A stretch of 64,000 nucleotides of DNA from Blakeslea trispora (GCA_025331445.1 JAIWNE010000038.1:62001-126000); one strand, 5' to 3'; counted from the stretch's first letter, positions 30,716 to 43,500 are shown. Notes: a model not told the origin generated them from the sequence alone. Made by a program: numbers and translations.

Positions 30716-33463
30716 GACAACGGGATATTACTATATTTGGCAGAAAGGTTAAAATATACACAGCTGCGGATGATTGAAACTCCTGTCAATTTGGTGGTTG
30801 GTTGGTCTTTATTAAATTGAGATTAATTGCTGATTTTATAAGAAAAAAAAATTTTTTATATTCGAGAAATTCTGAAATCGTAAGCTTTGCTTAGTACGGG
30901 AATGATCTGAATGGAATGATTCACAGTTGACCCGTTTATAGGTAAAAACAAAGAAAAAGAATGAAAAAAAAAAGAATTGTACCTGAATTTTATAGTATTG
31001 CCCAAAATGATCCGCTACCGAGTCAAAAGAAAAAAGAAATTACACTTTTATTGACATCTTTTATTATAATTATTGACTTGTTTTTTGCTGAACAAACGAA
31101 TTCATTTATAGCATTGAAATATAGATTATCTTAAACTACACATAGCCATCATTTGAAGTCATAAAAAAAAAAGAGAGAATTGTCAAATTTGGATTTAATA
31201 CCGCGTTGGAAGGTTTTCATGCTCAACAATAAAAAAAAAAAAGTCGCGCTTAGCGCGTTTAATCAAGAAATCCCCTCCCCCAACATTGTACATTTATTTA
31301 AGCAAAAATGTGTTAACAGGGCTAAGAAATTAGATGGCACTATCCTTTCTTCTCTTTCTCCCCCCTTTTTTTTATTTAGCTGAACGAGCTCGATTCAAAG
31401 GGATCGTATGATGATGAAAAAGTAGACAACTGGAAAACTAATCGCCGATGGTTAAAACAAATCGCAATGCATGTGACACTTTGTGTTCAAGGAACAAGTG
31501 GGTTTTATGTTCCATCTCATTCCACCAGTTTTTTTTTTGGATAAAATAATTTAATAAATCAAAAAAAAAGAAAATAATAATTTAGAGAAAAGTCTGCTGT
31601 AAGTAGAGTATACTTTCTCTCTTGAAGCTTGTAGAACTCTCTGTTTGTCAAAGTTTACCAATCTATTATGTAATCATCACCTGTTGACCATCTGCTACCT
31701 TTTTTTTTTTCTTATATGTATATTTTTGGGATTTTCGGGTAAAAATCAGAAAAAAGTATGTTCCGAGGGAAGAACCATTAATCCTTTAAAGCTTAAGCTG
31801 TAACGCAACCATCTATGACTTTCTATAGAAGGTAAAAAAAGAAGGATTGGCCGATATGTGTTGTAATTCTTAAAAATAAGCTGGGTATGTTTTCAGAGAT
31901 CAAGCCCAAGCAGGCAAAGAGTACAAGCTAATTAAGACAACCCCAATTAATACGATGGAGTTATTTAGTGTTGAATATACTTTTTTTTTCTTTTTTCCTC
32001 CTGTGTTTCAGGTGCTTTGAATCAACCATACTCATTCGAGTGCAAGTATTCTCTATCCAATACTGATAGAAAATGGGACTTTTGTAATGCTCGATTTTAT
32101 TTATGCTGTACCTGAAACTCGATTGTAGTGACTATAGTTATCTAAACCTAAACTTTATTACTTGCTTTAGTACCTGAAGGCCCACGGCAATATCAACTGT
32201 GGTAAGCAATTTGCTGTCAATAACTAAAAAAAAAAAATAGATAATTTCATTTCTAGAAAATAATTACTTCTTAATATGACTCATTGAAATTGAATCTCTT
32301 ATATTTGAATTAGACTAAGGCTTTAGTACAGAAAAAGATAACTGTTTCATATTTTGTATTCAAATGTCTCATTTATTTTGTAGAATAAAGATACACGTAA
32401 ATCTAGTCTCAGAGTACTTGTATATTAGTTTTTTTTCATAAATGTTTTTATCTGGCAAACAGTACAGGGTTGGCACTTAACCTAAAGATACTCAAAGCTG
32501 ATATCAATCCTGACCCTCTTTACCTTCGCTGGCAATTTCCTTACATACACTTGATATATCTCTTTTACTGACCATCACAATCCTCTACAATTGAAGTTCA
32601 AGATTCAATGAAATCTCATTTTGAAAGTTATGTAGAAGCTTGTGGTAAGCTGTTCTTTGGTAAAAGATAGAGCGATGATAAACAAATGGGTCTACAGAGT
32701 CTTGAATGAAAGATAGAAAATTACAATAAAGAGATGTTTACAAAGCGATTCAATACAAGTAAAAATAAAAAAGGGAGGAGAAAAAGAATTAGCACTTGCT
32801 TGCATCATGCTTTGGGCTGAGGCAAGTCAGATATTCTTTCCTCTTGAGTGCATTTGTACCCGTTGTAGTGTATACCACGAAGACTTCTTTATTCCACTTG
32901 ACTAGATACCTCTAAAAGTAAGGAAGTAGGTTAGTCATTTTGAGAGAAACTAGACCCTCAAATTTGGAAAGTCTAAAGTGTGAGCATTGCTTTAGTTTTC
33001 TGCTTCTCAGATATTTTTTGTGCTCTTGAATAGATGACTTACCCGCCTTTAAGAAAAGAACAAGCTAAAGTTCTATTCGTTTTAATTAGTACAAAGAAGT
33101 GACGACAATCATAGTAAACTAGATGTCTTTTTTTTTTTCAAGCTATTTCTCTTTTGCATATCATACAGATAGCAAAAAGGCGCGCGGTTCTTCATCTAAG
33201 CAAGTATTGGCAAATAACTTATAGTCTACTGAACAGCTTTGTTACCTTTGAGTGTAATAAATTCATTCTTTATAATAATTAAAAAAGGAAAAATAATGCT
33301 TTTTTTTTGTTATTATAAAGTAGATTGACCACATTACTGATCAGTTGTTCTCATTGGTTAACGTATTGTTTGTTTGTTTATTCTTTGTTTATTCTTTGTG
33401 TATAAACCAGTCTGGGCCTGAGGAGAAGATTTTCATAGATCATTCGCAGCAATTACTGTTTAT
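30716..33463. other. Long gene-poor region (2.7 kb)
   Basis: Mostly AT-rich with many homopolymers. One minus-strand stretch (about 32929-32808) follows an acceptor-like TTTTAG and stays open for 40 codons (RYLVKWNKEVFVVYTTTG...); it could be a stray last exon, but no upstream exon was found. Confidence 0.4.
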
Positions 33464-33505
33464 TAACGTGCCTCTGAACTTAAAACTACAAAAATATTGT
33501 TAATA

Positions 33506-33646
33506 TTCAAAAATCTTCACATAAAAACTTTCATATAAAAAATAAAAAACTGAGTGTATAACTCTGTTGAGAAAACGTTTTTGAACACGATGATCCACTC
33601 AGTTTCTGGAATTTCATATAAAAGTTTTCATGTAAAGGTTTTTGAA
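33506..33646. repeat. Subterminal foldback in the HDEST transposon
   Basis: The arms 33506-33556 and 33595-33646 are inverted copies of about 50 bp (about 80% match by eye; the innermost AAACTGAGTG/CACTCAGTTT is exact). They enclose a ~38-nt loop. It may be a transposase-binding site or a small element nested in the larger one. Confidence 0.8.
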
Positions 33647-33881
33647 AGTTGATCGGTTTTTCAAAATTTAAGCTGGGGAGATATAGAGGGGACCAAGGAA
33701 ATGAAACAGGTCAATGTACTGGTAAAGATTTGAAAGACCGTTAAGTATATTTGTGTAACAAATGGAAGCCAATAAAAACTGTGTATAGCAATTTTTGTGT
33801 TCCCTTCAGATTATGGTGATTATTTTTAGGAACTGACATCCATATAGCAAAAGTTTTCCTTTATCCAACTTATTATTAAAT

Positions 33882-36005
33882 ATGCCCTTCCCAAGCAAAA
33901 GAAAAGCAAGATTCAACGCCCAGAAAAAGGACGCTAAAGGAAAATTCTTGAAAGAGAATGTTCCTGAAGTTATTTCTGAAGAAGTAATTGAAATAAATGA
34001 AGATTGGGAAACTTTGGGTGGTGAAATGGATATGTCAGCCCTTTCCCGCCTTACAGATAGTGTATCCTCTGGTGAGAAGAGAAAGATCCACTACACTAAG
34101 GACTCTAGAACCATAAAGTGGAGAAGAAAAGTGGAGTCCAGCAAGGTAGACCCCAAATCTACCTTGTTCAACTTTGGTATCACTGTTGTCAACAGTGATA
34201 CCCAGGAACAAAATGAAGACGATGAGCAGGATGCTGAAGATAGGCTGACCCATCCTAAGAGGGAATTGATCAAGATCAGCAATTGCATTGAATTGTTGCG
34301 TGAGCAGGTGAAGCCTGAAATGAACCAGAGAATGGAAGGTAGCTCAGTAGGTTCATACAACCAATGCCGCTTGTACTCTGTTCTCATGTACTTTGAACTT
34401 CGTTTGAAAGGAATGAAGATGGGCAAGGCATCCCAGAGAGTATCTAAACTTTTCTGGCCAAGTTACTCTAAGGATGCCCGCTCAAGAAGCATCATGAGTT
34501 GGGTAAAGGAATACCTTGAGCACAATAATCTCTCCGATCATAGCCAAGGTGTTCACACCAAAAGGCAATCCTTCTTGAGTCACAACGACGTAAAGATGCA
34601 AGTCGTAGAGTATATGCAGAGAACAAAGCCTGCTGAAAGATTGCTTGTGGCCATCAAGGACTTCATTGAAACTAAAGTAATCCCTTCTTCTTTGGGTGTG
34701 CCTGGAACTGTTGCCATCTCTACCATCAGCAAGTACTTGCATGAATGGGGCTACTCTTATGGCAACAAGAAAGGCCTCTTCTTTGATGGACATGAAAGAG
34801 AAGATGTGGTGAAGTACGGAAAAGAATGGGCTCTACGAATGGTAGACTACATGCATAGATCCGAGTTTTACGAGGGAGATCAAGAAGAAAATGTTCTTGA
34901 ACCAGTTCTTTTGGAGGGTGAAGAGAAGGTTGTATTCGTCACTCATGACGAATCAACCTTTTACGCCAACGATGGCAAAAATGACATTTGGAGTTTGGAA
35001 GGTGAATCTTTCATCCGCAAAAAGGGGCCTGGATCCTCCATTATGGTAAGTGAATTCCAGTGCCCCTGTCATGGGACGATGAAGTTGGGTGGATGAACCT
35101 CCCGTAAGCTTTTCAAAGCTGGAGAGAGTAGAGACGGTTGGTGGACTCATAAAGACATGGTCTCTCAGCTGGACTATGTCATTGGGCTGTTCGAAAACTT
35201 ACATCCTAACTGCCGAGCTGTATTCCTGTTTGACAACAGTTCAAACCATGGTGCTTACAGTGATGACGCATTGGTTGTAAGTCGTATGACTCTCAACGAG
35301 AAACCATGGTCTCTGACTGATAAATATCAGTTCAGAGACACAACCGTCAAACTCTCGACCGGTGAGCTTCTTCATCAGTCATTTTTTTATGAGAAAGAAA
35401 TCTCTTCTCATGACTCAAAAGGTAGACCCAAAAACAAACGAGTCAGATATTTTAAAGGTAAATAGCACATGTATTTCCGAAGCAAACTCTTCTAACATCT
35501 TTACAATAACAGGAATCAAACGAATTCTTGAAGAACGTGGCCAATGGCTTGGTGACCTTGAAGGCAAGGTATGGAAACTTCGTTGTGGTGCTGCTGAGCC
35601 AGGTTTGAAGTCTATGTGCTGCGCTTCCCATTTCCTGGGAAGTAGAGTGGATTTTGCAGCTCAAAAGACTGCTTTACAAGAAGCAGTAGAAAATGCTGGT
35701 CACATTTTCGAACTTTATCCAAAATATTACTGCGAATGCAATTGGAGACGCATTAAGAATTGGCCAAGAGAGAGGCTAGATTGAGATGTGATGACACATT
35801 CAAGTCTCTCGAAAAGAACATCCCCATGTTTTTGGACAATGCAGGAGATGTCAAGAAAATACGAAGATTTTTTCAACGTTGCATGAACTATATCGAAGCA
35901 TATAGTAAGCACGACGATGGCAGAGAAATAGCAAAGGAGTTGAAGAAATTTGTAAAAAAAAAGTGTTTGTCCCATAGAAAAGTGAGAGCTCCTCAAGACA
36001 TTTAA
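33882..36005 (+). pseudogene. HDEST-type DDE transposase, broken by one stop and one frameshift
   Basis: The reading starts MPFPSKRKARFNAQKK and runs open for 404 codons through a basic N-terminal region, a region with RVSKLFWPSYSKDARSRSIM and KYLHEWGYSYGNKKGL (DNA-binding-like), to VVFVTHDESTFYANDGK, the presumed first catalytic Asp. KKGPGSSIMVSEFQCPCHG follows. An in-frame TGA at 35094-35096 interrupts, but the same frame continues with LFKAGESRDGWW and VFLFDNSSNHGAYSDDALV (second Asp). An intron follows (donor at about 35457, acceptor ending 35513), then GIKRILEERGQW, the Cys-rich MCCASHFL and YPKYYCECN. At about 35740-35762 the frame changes by one base exactly where the CN..(I/L)E third acidic residue is expected. 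The 3' end (AKREARLRCDDTF... to TAA at 36005) is intact in the new frame. Confidence 0.85.
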
Positions 36006-36202
36006 AAGTTAAAAAAGAAAAAAGAAAACACTTGATGAAGGATTGCTCTCAATTGTGATTTAATTATGCTGCTCAAAGAAAAGAAATCCCCAAAAAGATT
36101 GACAGGTCGTATGATCGATCCATACCAAAAGCAAAAAAAAATGAGTCCTCAAAAAATGAAACAATTTCTTGTTTTTGTGGTTTTAAGTTCAGAGGCACGT
36201 TA

Positions 36203-37388
36203 TTCTGCAGTAAAAAAGAGAACATGGTGATATGTTGGTGCTCTTATATAAGTAAAAACATACAAGTTAATCGTATCATACAAGCAGCTAATTGACAACT
36301 TATCTGTATTCGTGTTTATCTCAATAATTTGTCGTTTTATTGTATAGCTCATATTGTTGGTTGCGATTGTGATGGAGAAAAGAATCTGCTTTGACATTAC
36401 AGAAGAGGTAGACAATACTAAGACTTGACTTTATACTCCTGTCGGCGAATCTCATTGACTCAATGTCCCTGCGTGTGCCCAGACTGCTTCATGTACTTTT
36501 TGGCATAGTGCTATTAATGCTAATGAGCTTCCTCTTGTTTTCTCGATACAATAGCGCATTGTTAAAAATAGGTGGTAAGCCTTTGCCTTCAATACTGCAG
36601 CATCTAACAATAATCATTGGATTACGTTAAGCATAATAAGGCCAATGGGGTCTATTTAGCCCGTGGTAGTTTCCACTTATTGAATTTCAAAAGAACCTGT
36701 TTTAAATCTTCTGATTGCAGTTATTCACGAATACGACTAAAAGAAACCGAAGAAAGACAAAGGAGAAATGCTTTTGCAGCCATGATATTTCACTGGAGGA
36801 GTTTTCTGTTTCGACTTTGTCTTGATTGCATATCGATACATATATGCTACTCTAGAAATAGGGATAAAGCTATCAAAAACCAACAACAAGTCACCACATT
36901 TTAGAGCGAGAGATCCTGCTCTAAGACGCAATGGCACTAAAGCAATTTACATCATCATAGGCTTTAGGTACAGTCTCTTTTTCTTGAATCACCCTTTGGC
37001 ATTGGAGCGACTATATCAACCTGCAATTTTATATGTCGAATTGTTGATGGTGTGTGTATTATGACTGAATTGAATGGTCTAAGACTCTCCCTTTTCACTT
37101 GATGATTTATCGCAGTTAGTTCCATACTTTGACTATTTGTACAATATAGTAGAAACAGCTTATAGTAACTGCTACTCTAAAGATAACATGTCAACAATAA
37201 GAGTACTTTGAAAGTATTTGGCTTCTCAGCAACTTTCACAAGTCACATCTATGAGTCTTAAAAAGCAACTATGCAGTTGATCTAAATTAAAAGACCGCAT
37301 TGATCTCTTTTTTTTTTCTCCATAGATCTATCCAACTTGCCTAACTTTTTTTTTTCTCCCTTTCTTTTATTTTTGTTTTTCTACAATC
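36203..37388. other. Intergenic region with a possible type II membrane protein exon
   Basis: From ATG 36461 a 55-codon frame encodes MSLRVPRLLHVLFGIVLLML followed by MSFLLFSRYNS, a convincing signal anchor. About 70 bp downstream of its possible donor, another frame reads KANGVYLARGSFHLLNF, faintly like the start of KTR-type mannosyltransferases, but nothing conserved follows. It is at best a gene fragment. The last 100 bp are the T-rich promoter of the GART gene. Confidence 0.3.
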
Positions 37389-37997
37389 ATGTCAAAACAA
37401 ACCATCGTTGTTCTTATCTCGGGCTCAGGAACCAACTTGCAAGCATTGATTGATGCAACACAAGAAGGAAGATTAAAAGCCAACATTGTCGGTGTAATTT
37501 CGAACCGAAAGACCGCCTATGGACTTGAACGCGCCAAGAAGGCAGGCATTCCTACCGAAACTTATTCTCTAAAGCAGTTCAAAGATCAAGGAAAATCCCG
37601 AGTCGATTTTGACATACACCTCGCCAAATCGATTCAGGAGCACTATAAGCCAGATTTGGTCATTTTGGCAGGTTTCATGCACATCCTATCACCCGAGTTT
37701 CTGTCGTTCTTTACGAACAATGTCATGAACCTGCATCCTGCTTTACCTGGTCAATTCGATGGTGCTCATGCTATTGAACGTGCTTATGAAGCTTATAAGA
37801 AGGGAGAGATTGAGCATACGGGTATCATGGTACACAAGGTCATTGCTGATGTGGATCGTGGCCAAGTGATTCTTCAACAAAAAGTGCCTATTTATGAGAC
37901 AGATACATTGGAAGACTTAGAGGAACGCATTCACTCATTTGAGCATAAGCTCATTGTGGAAGGTGCTCAAGTCTTTTTGAATGAGCTTGAAGCATAA
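37389..37997 (+). CDS. ADE8: Phosphoribosylglycinamide formyltransferase (GART)
   Basis: Third enzyme of de novo purine synthesis; it transfers a formyl group from 10-formyl-THF to GAR. A single exon of 202 residues, the normal length of the monofunctional enzyme. The N-terminal phosphate loop is VVLISGSGTNLQAL. The folate and catalytic region reads DLVILAGFMHILSPEF, then NVMNLHPALPGQFDG with catalytic Asn and His, and HKVIADVDRGQVI with the catalytic Asp. It is stand-alone, as in other fungi, rather than fused to AIRS/GARS as in animals. T-rich promoter DNA precedes the ATG. It converges with SRP72, with 67 bp between stops. Confidence 0.96.
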   Translation: MSKQTIVVLISGSGTNLQALIDATQEGRLKANIVGVISNRKTAYGLERAKKAGIPTETYSLKQFKDQGKSRVDFDIHLAKSIQEHYKPDLVILAGFMHILSPEFLSFFTNNVMNLHPALPGQFDGAHAIERAYEAYKKGEIEHTGIMVHKVIADVDRGQVILQQKVPIYETDTLEDLEERIHSFEHKLIVEGAQVFLNELEA

Positions 37998-38064
37998 AAA
38001 AAAAAGAGAGATACCTTTTCTTTTGTTGTTGTTGTTGTACATATTTATTTTAATATAATAAATT

Positions 38065-40224
38065 TTATTTCTTTCCTTTTCCTTTTCCCTTCTTCTTTTT
38101 GTTAGAGCTTGATTTACTTGTAGAAATGGGTTTGGCGGGTTCCTCGGTAGGTTCTGCAACAACAACTACTGCTGCTGCTGCTGGAGCCTTTTTTCCACCA
38201 ATGTTGGCACTGCCTGTACCACCAATACCTCCACCTTCCATCATCACACCTTGAGGACCCTTGTTTAATGCTTTCTTGTTCTTACCCTTCATACGGAAAG
38301 TAGATCTTTCATATTTAGGAAGCCAGCGTTCAGGATCAGGCGTGGTATTGGTCATCTGTTTAGGCAAAAGTGCAGCTCGCTTCTTTTTTGTATTGGGTTT
38401 CTTGACATGGACACCATGAGGGTCCTTTTTGACATAACCACGCTTGACACCAGGCACCATCTTCTCCAATGTGTCCATATCCAGGTGATCTATAGCAATG
38501 GCAGGCAAGGCATGACCATATTGCTCAGCCTTCTTGAGATCCACTTCAGCATAGGCTGCAATCAAACCAGCAATCGCTTGAGCATCGGATGGATCCGACT
38601 TGACCAATTGCTCATAATCCGCAACAGCTTCTTGGTATTGGCCTGTCTTGAGCTTGAAGGCAGCTGTCTGTTTGACGGTCGACTTGGGTGCACTGGTGGA
38701 GGCAAAAGCAGGATCGGTCTTCCAGATACCAGATGCTTCATCCAACACTTGCATGGCTTTATCCGATTGTCCTACTTGCTCATACAACCAGACCAACAAG
38801 GCAATCAAGGCAGGCTTATAGTAAGCGCGCTTGTTCTGCTTGACATTGGCCAGATAAGATTCGAGTGTGGCCAGGGCTTGAGCAGGTTGAGATTCAAGCA
38901 GCTGAAGTTGGATGGTGGCAAATCGAATCGCAAGAGAGGCAGGATTCTTTTCCGAGTACTTTTTGAGTTCCTCTACTGCCTTGGCTGCCTTGTGCTGATG
39001 CAAGGTAGCACTGGCCAAAATGAGATACAAGAGGTCGTTGTTAGGATATTTGTCAATTAGCTTTTGAGCTTGGTCTCTACAGGCAGAGTATTTGTGATTG
39101 TAAAGTTGAAGCAAGCTCTCGTTCATAGAAATCACTCTCTTTTGATAGTTCTTCAATTTAGCGTCTGCTTCCTTATGAGTAGCCACCTTCAATTTCTTTG
39201 CAGCATCCTCTAGATCACTTGCTTGTTCAATAGCCACCACATTGTTAGACACAACAGCTGCTACAGCAAGATCACTACATAGAGTTATGAGTCTAATTTG
39301 ATCCTATTCATCTTCTTTTTCTTTACCTTGATTCTAGTAACTGCTTGTAAATGTTCATAGCATCTGTAGAGCGACCTTGTAACTGATAAGTATAACCAAG
39401 TTGAGTAGCAATCACAGCAAGTTCTTGCTCATGTTCTTCTTTACTCATGCCTTGGGAGCGATCACTGCATTGCTCTGATAGACAAAAGAAAACTGAGTGA
39501 GTGAAATATATAAAATCGAGATGTTTACACTTACTGTGAGCCAATTCAAGTTGTTGTTGAGCCTTCTTGATATCGCCACGAGCTAAATAGACAGAAGCAG
39601 CATTATAGGCTACTTCATAAAGATCAGCACTTTCCTTCAACTCTTCTGTCTCCTCTTTGTTGCCGTTTGAATAGAGCAAACCAGCTTTGGCAGCTAACAA
39701 GTTGACTTGAATTTCATCGTACAGATGGTTACTCTTGTCCGATGACTTGAGAAGGGATTCATATACCTTTATAGCCTGCTCAAAATGACCTTGAGAATAA
39801 AGCTATCAACAAGATATAAGTAAGAAAAAGAGAGAGAGGATATGAAAGCATGTTTAGAGCTTACAAGTTGAGCTTCAAGGTAAGATAAAGAAGGATCGGT
39901 CTGTTGTTGTTTGGATTTGACTTCCTGAAGAAGTTCCATGGCAGGCATCAGTTGGTTTGTACGGTAATAACAATAAATCTTTTCATAAGACAGATCAATC
40001 TCGCTGTTTCTGAACTGGCGTGCAATCAGCGTAAGTGCATCCTTATATTTCTCGAGGCGAATCAGAGTGACAACCTTGCATTGAAGTGCAAGCTGATCGT
40101 TTGAGTCTAGTTTGATGAGTTTGTCACAGATGTCTAGACTGAGATCTTCATCATAATTGTCAATAGCCTGCTTTAATTCGGTAAATAATGTAGCAGCTTC
40201 TTGTTCTTTGCTTGTGGAAGCCAT
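38065..40224 (-). CDS. SRP72: Signal recognition particle subunit SRP72
   Basis: Largest protein of the signal recognition particle, which binds SRP RNA with SRP68 for co-translational targeting to the ER. Four exons on the minus strand, 40224-39865, 39802-39535, 39474-39327 and 39274-38065, total 661 residues. The N-terminal two thirds consist of TPR-like helices (for example KLIKLDSNDQLALQCKVVTLIRL, NAASVYLARGDIKKAQQQLELAH split by an intron, and QLGYTYQLQGRSTDAMNIYKQLLES). The C-terminal SRP72 RNA-binding motif is the diagnostic DPERWLPKYERSTF, preceded by a basic KKPNTKKKRAALLPK and followed by a Lys-rich tail ending GKGKGKK. The start ATG opens the conserved helix. It shares a 328-bp divergent promoter with PRP22. 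Confidence 0.94.
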
Positions 40225-40552
40225 CTTTAAGAGAGAGAAAGAGAGAGATTTCGCGTCTAGGGGAAAGAAAACCCAATGGTTTTTAGAGTGGCGCTTAAAC
40301 CTGTATGGTTGCTCTATCATTGAATGATACAAACCATTCCTTTGTGTACTCTATGAAAATGTTACATCTGTATTGATCCAAATCTATATGCATTTACATA
40401 TGTATTTGAATGTGTGTGTGTGTGTGTATGTCTATGCGTTGATGGAGTTTATAGAGAGATTGAGTCAATTCAATGCCATCACTCTCTGACAAAGTCACAT
40501 TTTCATGTGTGTCTATTTTTTTTTTTTCCTTTTGCTTCTTTTTTTTAGCATT
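40225..40552. promoter_or_regulatory. Bidirectional promoter SRP72 / PRP22
   Basis: 328 bp between divergent start codons, with a (TG)n tract at about 40410-40428 and a T-run close to PRP22. A TTTTTTTTAG directly before the PRP22 ATG looks like a 3' splice site, so a 5' UTR intron is possible. Confidence 0.5.
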
Positions 40553-43500
40553 ATGGATGATATCGAAAAGTTGGAGCATTTGTCACTTGTACAAAAAGTA
40601 GCAAGTGAACTCTATAACCACACTGGGTTACATGAACAAGTGCTAGGTAAAAAAAAACAGATTCTGGCTTGCATTTCTTTTTCTAACCGTTTGTTTATCG
40701 ATAGCTGAATTCATTATCCACCTACACGATCAAGCCAATGGCTCACTTGACAAGTTTAAAGGATCACTCAAAGAAGCAGCAGCCGACTTTCCTGATGCAT
40801 TTGTAGAAAACTTGGATCGTCTAATCAAGACATTGAAACCAAAGAAGACAGTGCATCGAGAGGAAAATATGGACGAAAAGACGTCGATATTTCCTGGTTT
40901 AGCTGTCAAAGACGATCCTGACTGGCAAAAGAAAAGAGAAGAAGATATGGAAGTAGCAGATGATATGTTGGCCGAACTTGAAGGACTCAAGACCAAACGT
41001 CCCCGCAGCCCTTCTCCTTATCGACGTCGTTCTCGATCGCCATCTCCTTCTCGACGTAGACGCTCACCTTCCCCTTCTCGACGTAGACATTCACCACCAT
41101 CCAGTAGACGTACGCTGGACGATAGACCGATCATCTACAAGATCTATCACGGCACAGTCACCAACATCAAGGACTTTGGTGCCTTTGTTCGACTGGAAGG
41201 CATTCGAGGTAAAGCAGAAGGTCTTGTACATGTGGGCTCACTTGTTCAGGGACGTGTCAGCCATCCACGTGAAGTTGTCAAACAAAAACAACTGGTACGA
41301 GTCAAAGTGATGTCCGTGACGAACGATCGTATCGGTCTGTCCATGAAAGATGTCGATCAGCGCACAGGAGAAGACTTGAGTCCCAACTTACGCGTCCGAT
41401 CGCAAGAAGAGATGGAAGCCATGACCTCTCGTAATCCCGATAGACACACCTATCTTAGAGACAGCAGTAGCACAGTGGCTCGGATGGACGATATGCCCTC
41501 ACGTTCAGTGCAGCGTATGTCTTCACCTGAGCGATGGGAATTAAAGCAACTGATTGCTTCGGGAGTGGTTGATCCTGCGGATTATCCTGAGCTGAATGAG
41601 GACACTGATTTCAGTAGCCATAATGCAGTGGAAGCAGAGGAAGAGATTGATGTTGAAGTAAGGGAAGAAGAGCCTCCGTTCTTGAAGGGGCAGACAACAC
41701 AGACCTTGGATTTGAGTCCGGTCAAGGTAGTCAAGATTCCTGATGGTACCTTGAATCGATCGGCTCTTGCAGGTGCTTCTTTGGCTAAAGAACGTCGTGA
41801 ATTAAGACAACAACAAATTCAGCAGGAGATGGATGCTGTGCCACAGGATGTGAACACCCCTTGGTTAGATCCGATGGCAGGTCCTGCAGGCAGACAATTT
41901 GCTCAAGATGCTCGTGGTATGCCTACCAAGTCAGACCAAGTGCCAGAATGGAAAAAGGCCACTTTCAATAATGCCACTACATTTGGTAAAGTCACGAACC
42001 TGACCATTCAAGAGCAACGTGAATCTTTGCCTATTTACAAATTAAGAACTTCATTAATTGAAGCTGTGCGCGAGGTAAAGTTGAATGTGTTCTGTAATGT
42101 AGATGGTTCAACTCATTCAATCTATAGAATCAAATGTTGATTGTGGTAGGTGATACAGGTTCTGGAAAGACAACTCAGATGACACAGTATTTAGCTGAAG
42201 AAGGTTTTGCTAATTACGGTCGTATTGGCTGTACCCAACCCCGTCGTGTGGCTGCCATGTCTGTTGCTAAGCGTGTTGCTGAAGAAGTCGGTTGCCGTGT
42301 AGGTCAAGAAGTAGGTTACACCATCCGTTTTGAAGATTGTACCAGCCCAGAGACCCGTATCAAGTACATGACAGATGGTATGCTGCTGAGAGAATGTCTG
42401 ATTGATCCAGAGATGAGTCAATACTCTGTCATCATTTTAGATGAGGCTCACGAACGTACCATCTCGACCGATGTCCTGTTTGGTCTGCTGAAGCGAGCAG
42501 CCAAGAGACGGCCCGATCTCAAGTTGATCATTACCTCAGCTACACTGGATGCAGACAAATTTGCTACCTATTTTAACAACTGTCCTATCTTTACTATTCC
42601 CGGTCGAACCTATCCTGTCGAAGTCCTGTATACCAAAGACCCTGAATCCGATTACCTGGACGCTGCTCTGATCACAGTGATGCAAATTCACCTTTCCGAG
42701 CCCCCGGGTGATATCCTGCTCTTCTTGACAGGTCAAGAAGAAATCGATACAGCATCTGAAATCTTGTTTGAGCGTATGAAGGCACTTGGCAATGATGTAC
42801 CTGAGTTGATCATCTTGCCTGTCTATAGTGCCTTGCCTTCTGAAATGCAGTCTCGTATCTTTGACCCTGCCCCTCCTGGTTCTCGTAAGGTGGTGATTGC
42901 GACCAACATTGCCGAGACATCCATTACCATTGATGGTATTTATTATGTAGTTGATCCTGGTTTTGTCAAACAGAACAAATGGGATGCCAAATTGGGTATG
43001 GACTCTTTGGTGGTGGTGCCTATCTCACAGGCAGCTGCTCGACAGCGTGCAGGTCGTGCCGGTCGTACAGGTCCAGGTAAATGTTATCGTCTGTACACAG
43101 AAACGGCTTATCGAAATGAAATGTTGCCCAACACAATTCCTGAAATCCAATTGCTCAATTTGTCCATGACTGTCTTGACCTTGAAGGCCATGGGTATCAA
43201 CGATCTACTTCATTTTGACTTTATGGATCCTCCTCCTGAAAACAATCTGATTCAAGCTTTAGAACAACTGTATGCTCTTCAAGCACTGGATGATGAAGGT
43301 CTCTTGACACGTCTTGGACGAAAGATGGCTGAATTCCCCTTGGAACCTCAGTTGTCCAAGATGTTGATCCAGTCTGTTGATTTGGGTTGTTCTGAAGAGA
43401 TCCTGACCATTGTAGCCATGTTGACTGCTCAAAATGTGTTCTATAGGCCCAAGGAGAAGCAAGCTCAAGCAGATCAAAAGAAAGCCAAGTTCCATCAACC

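Larger units (their letters stand above)
33466..36200 (+). mobile_element. DNA transposon with HDEST-type DDE transposase, inactivated
   Basis: A 2735-bp element whose ends are inverted repeats beginning ACGTGCCTCTGAACTTAAAA (left from 33466, right ending at 36200 as its reverse complement). The match extends with few mismatches for about 30 bp. Both sides are flanked by TA (33464-33465 and 36201-36202), the expected target duplication. One long plus-strand transposase gene fills the middle. A 141-bp foldback sits just inside the left end. The conserved ends with only a few coding lesions suggest recent loss of activity. I recognise the protein family from Rhizophagus- and Mucorales-type genomes, where it is usually left unnamed, but cannot place it in a named transposon superfamily with certainty. 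Confidence 0.85.

Noticed and set aside
34035..34426. Minus-strand frames opposite the HDEST transposase
   Set aside because: They are antisense shadows without motifs.
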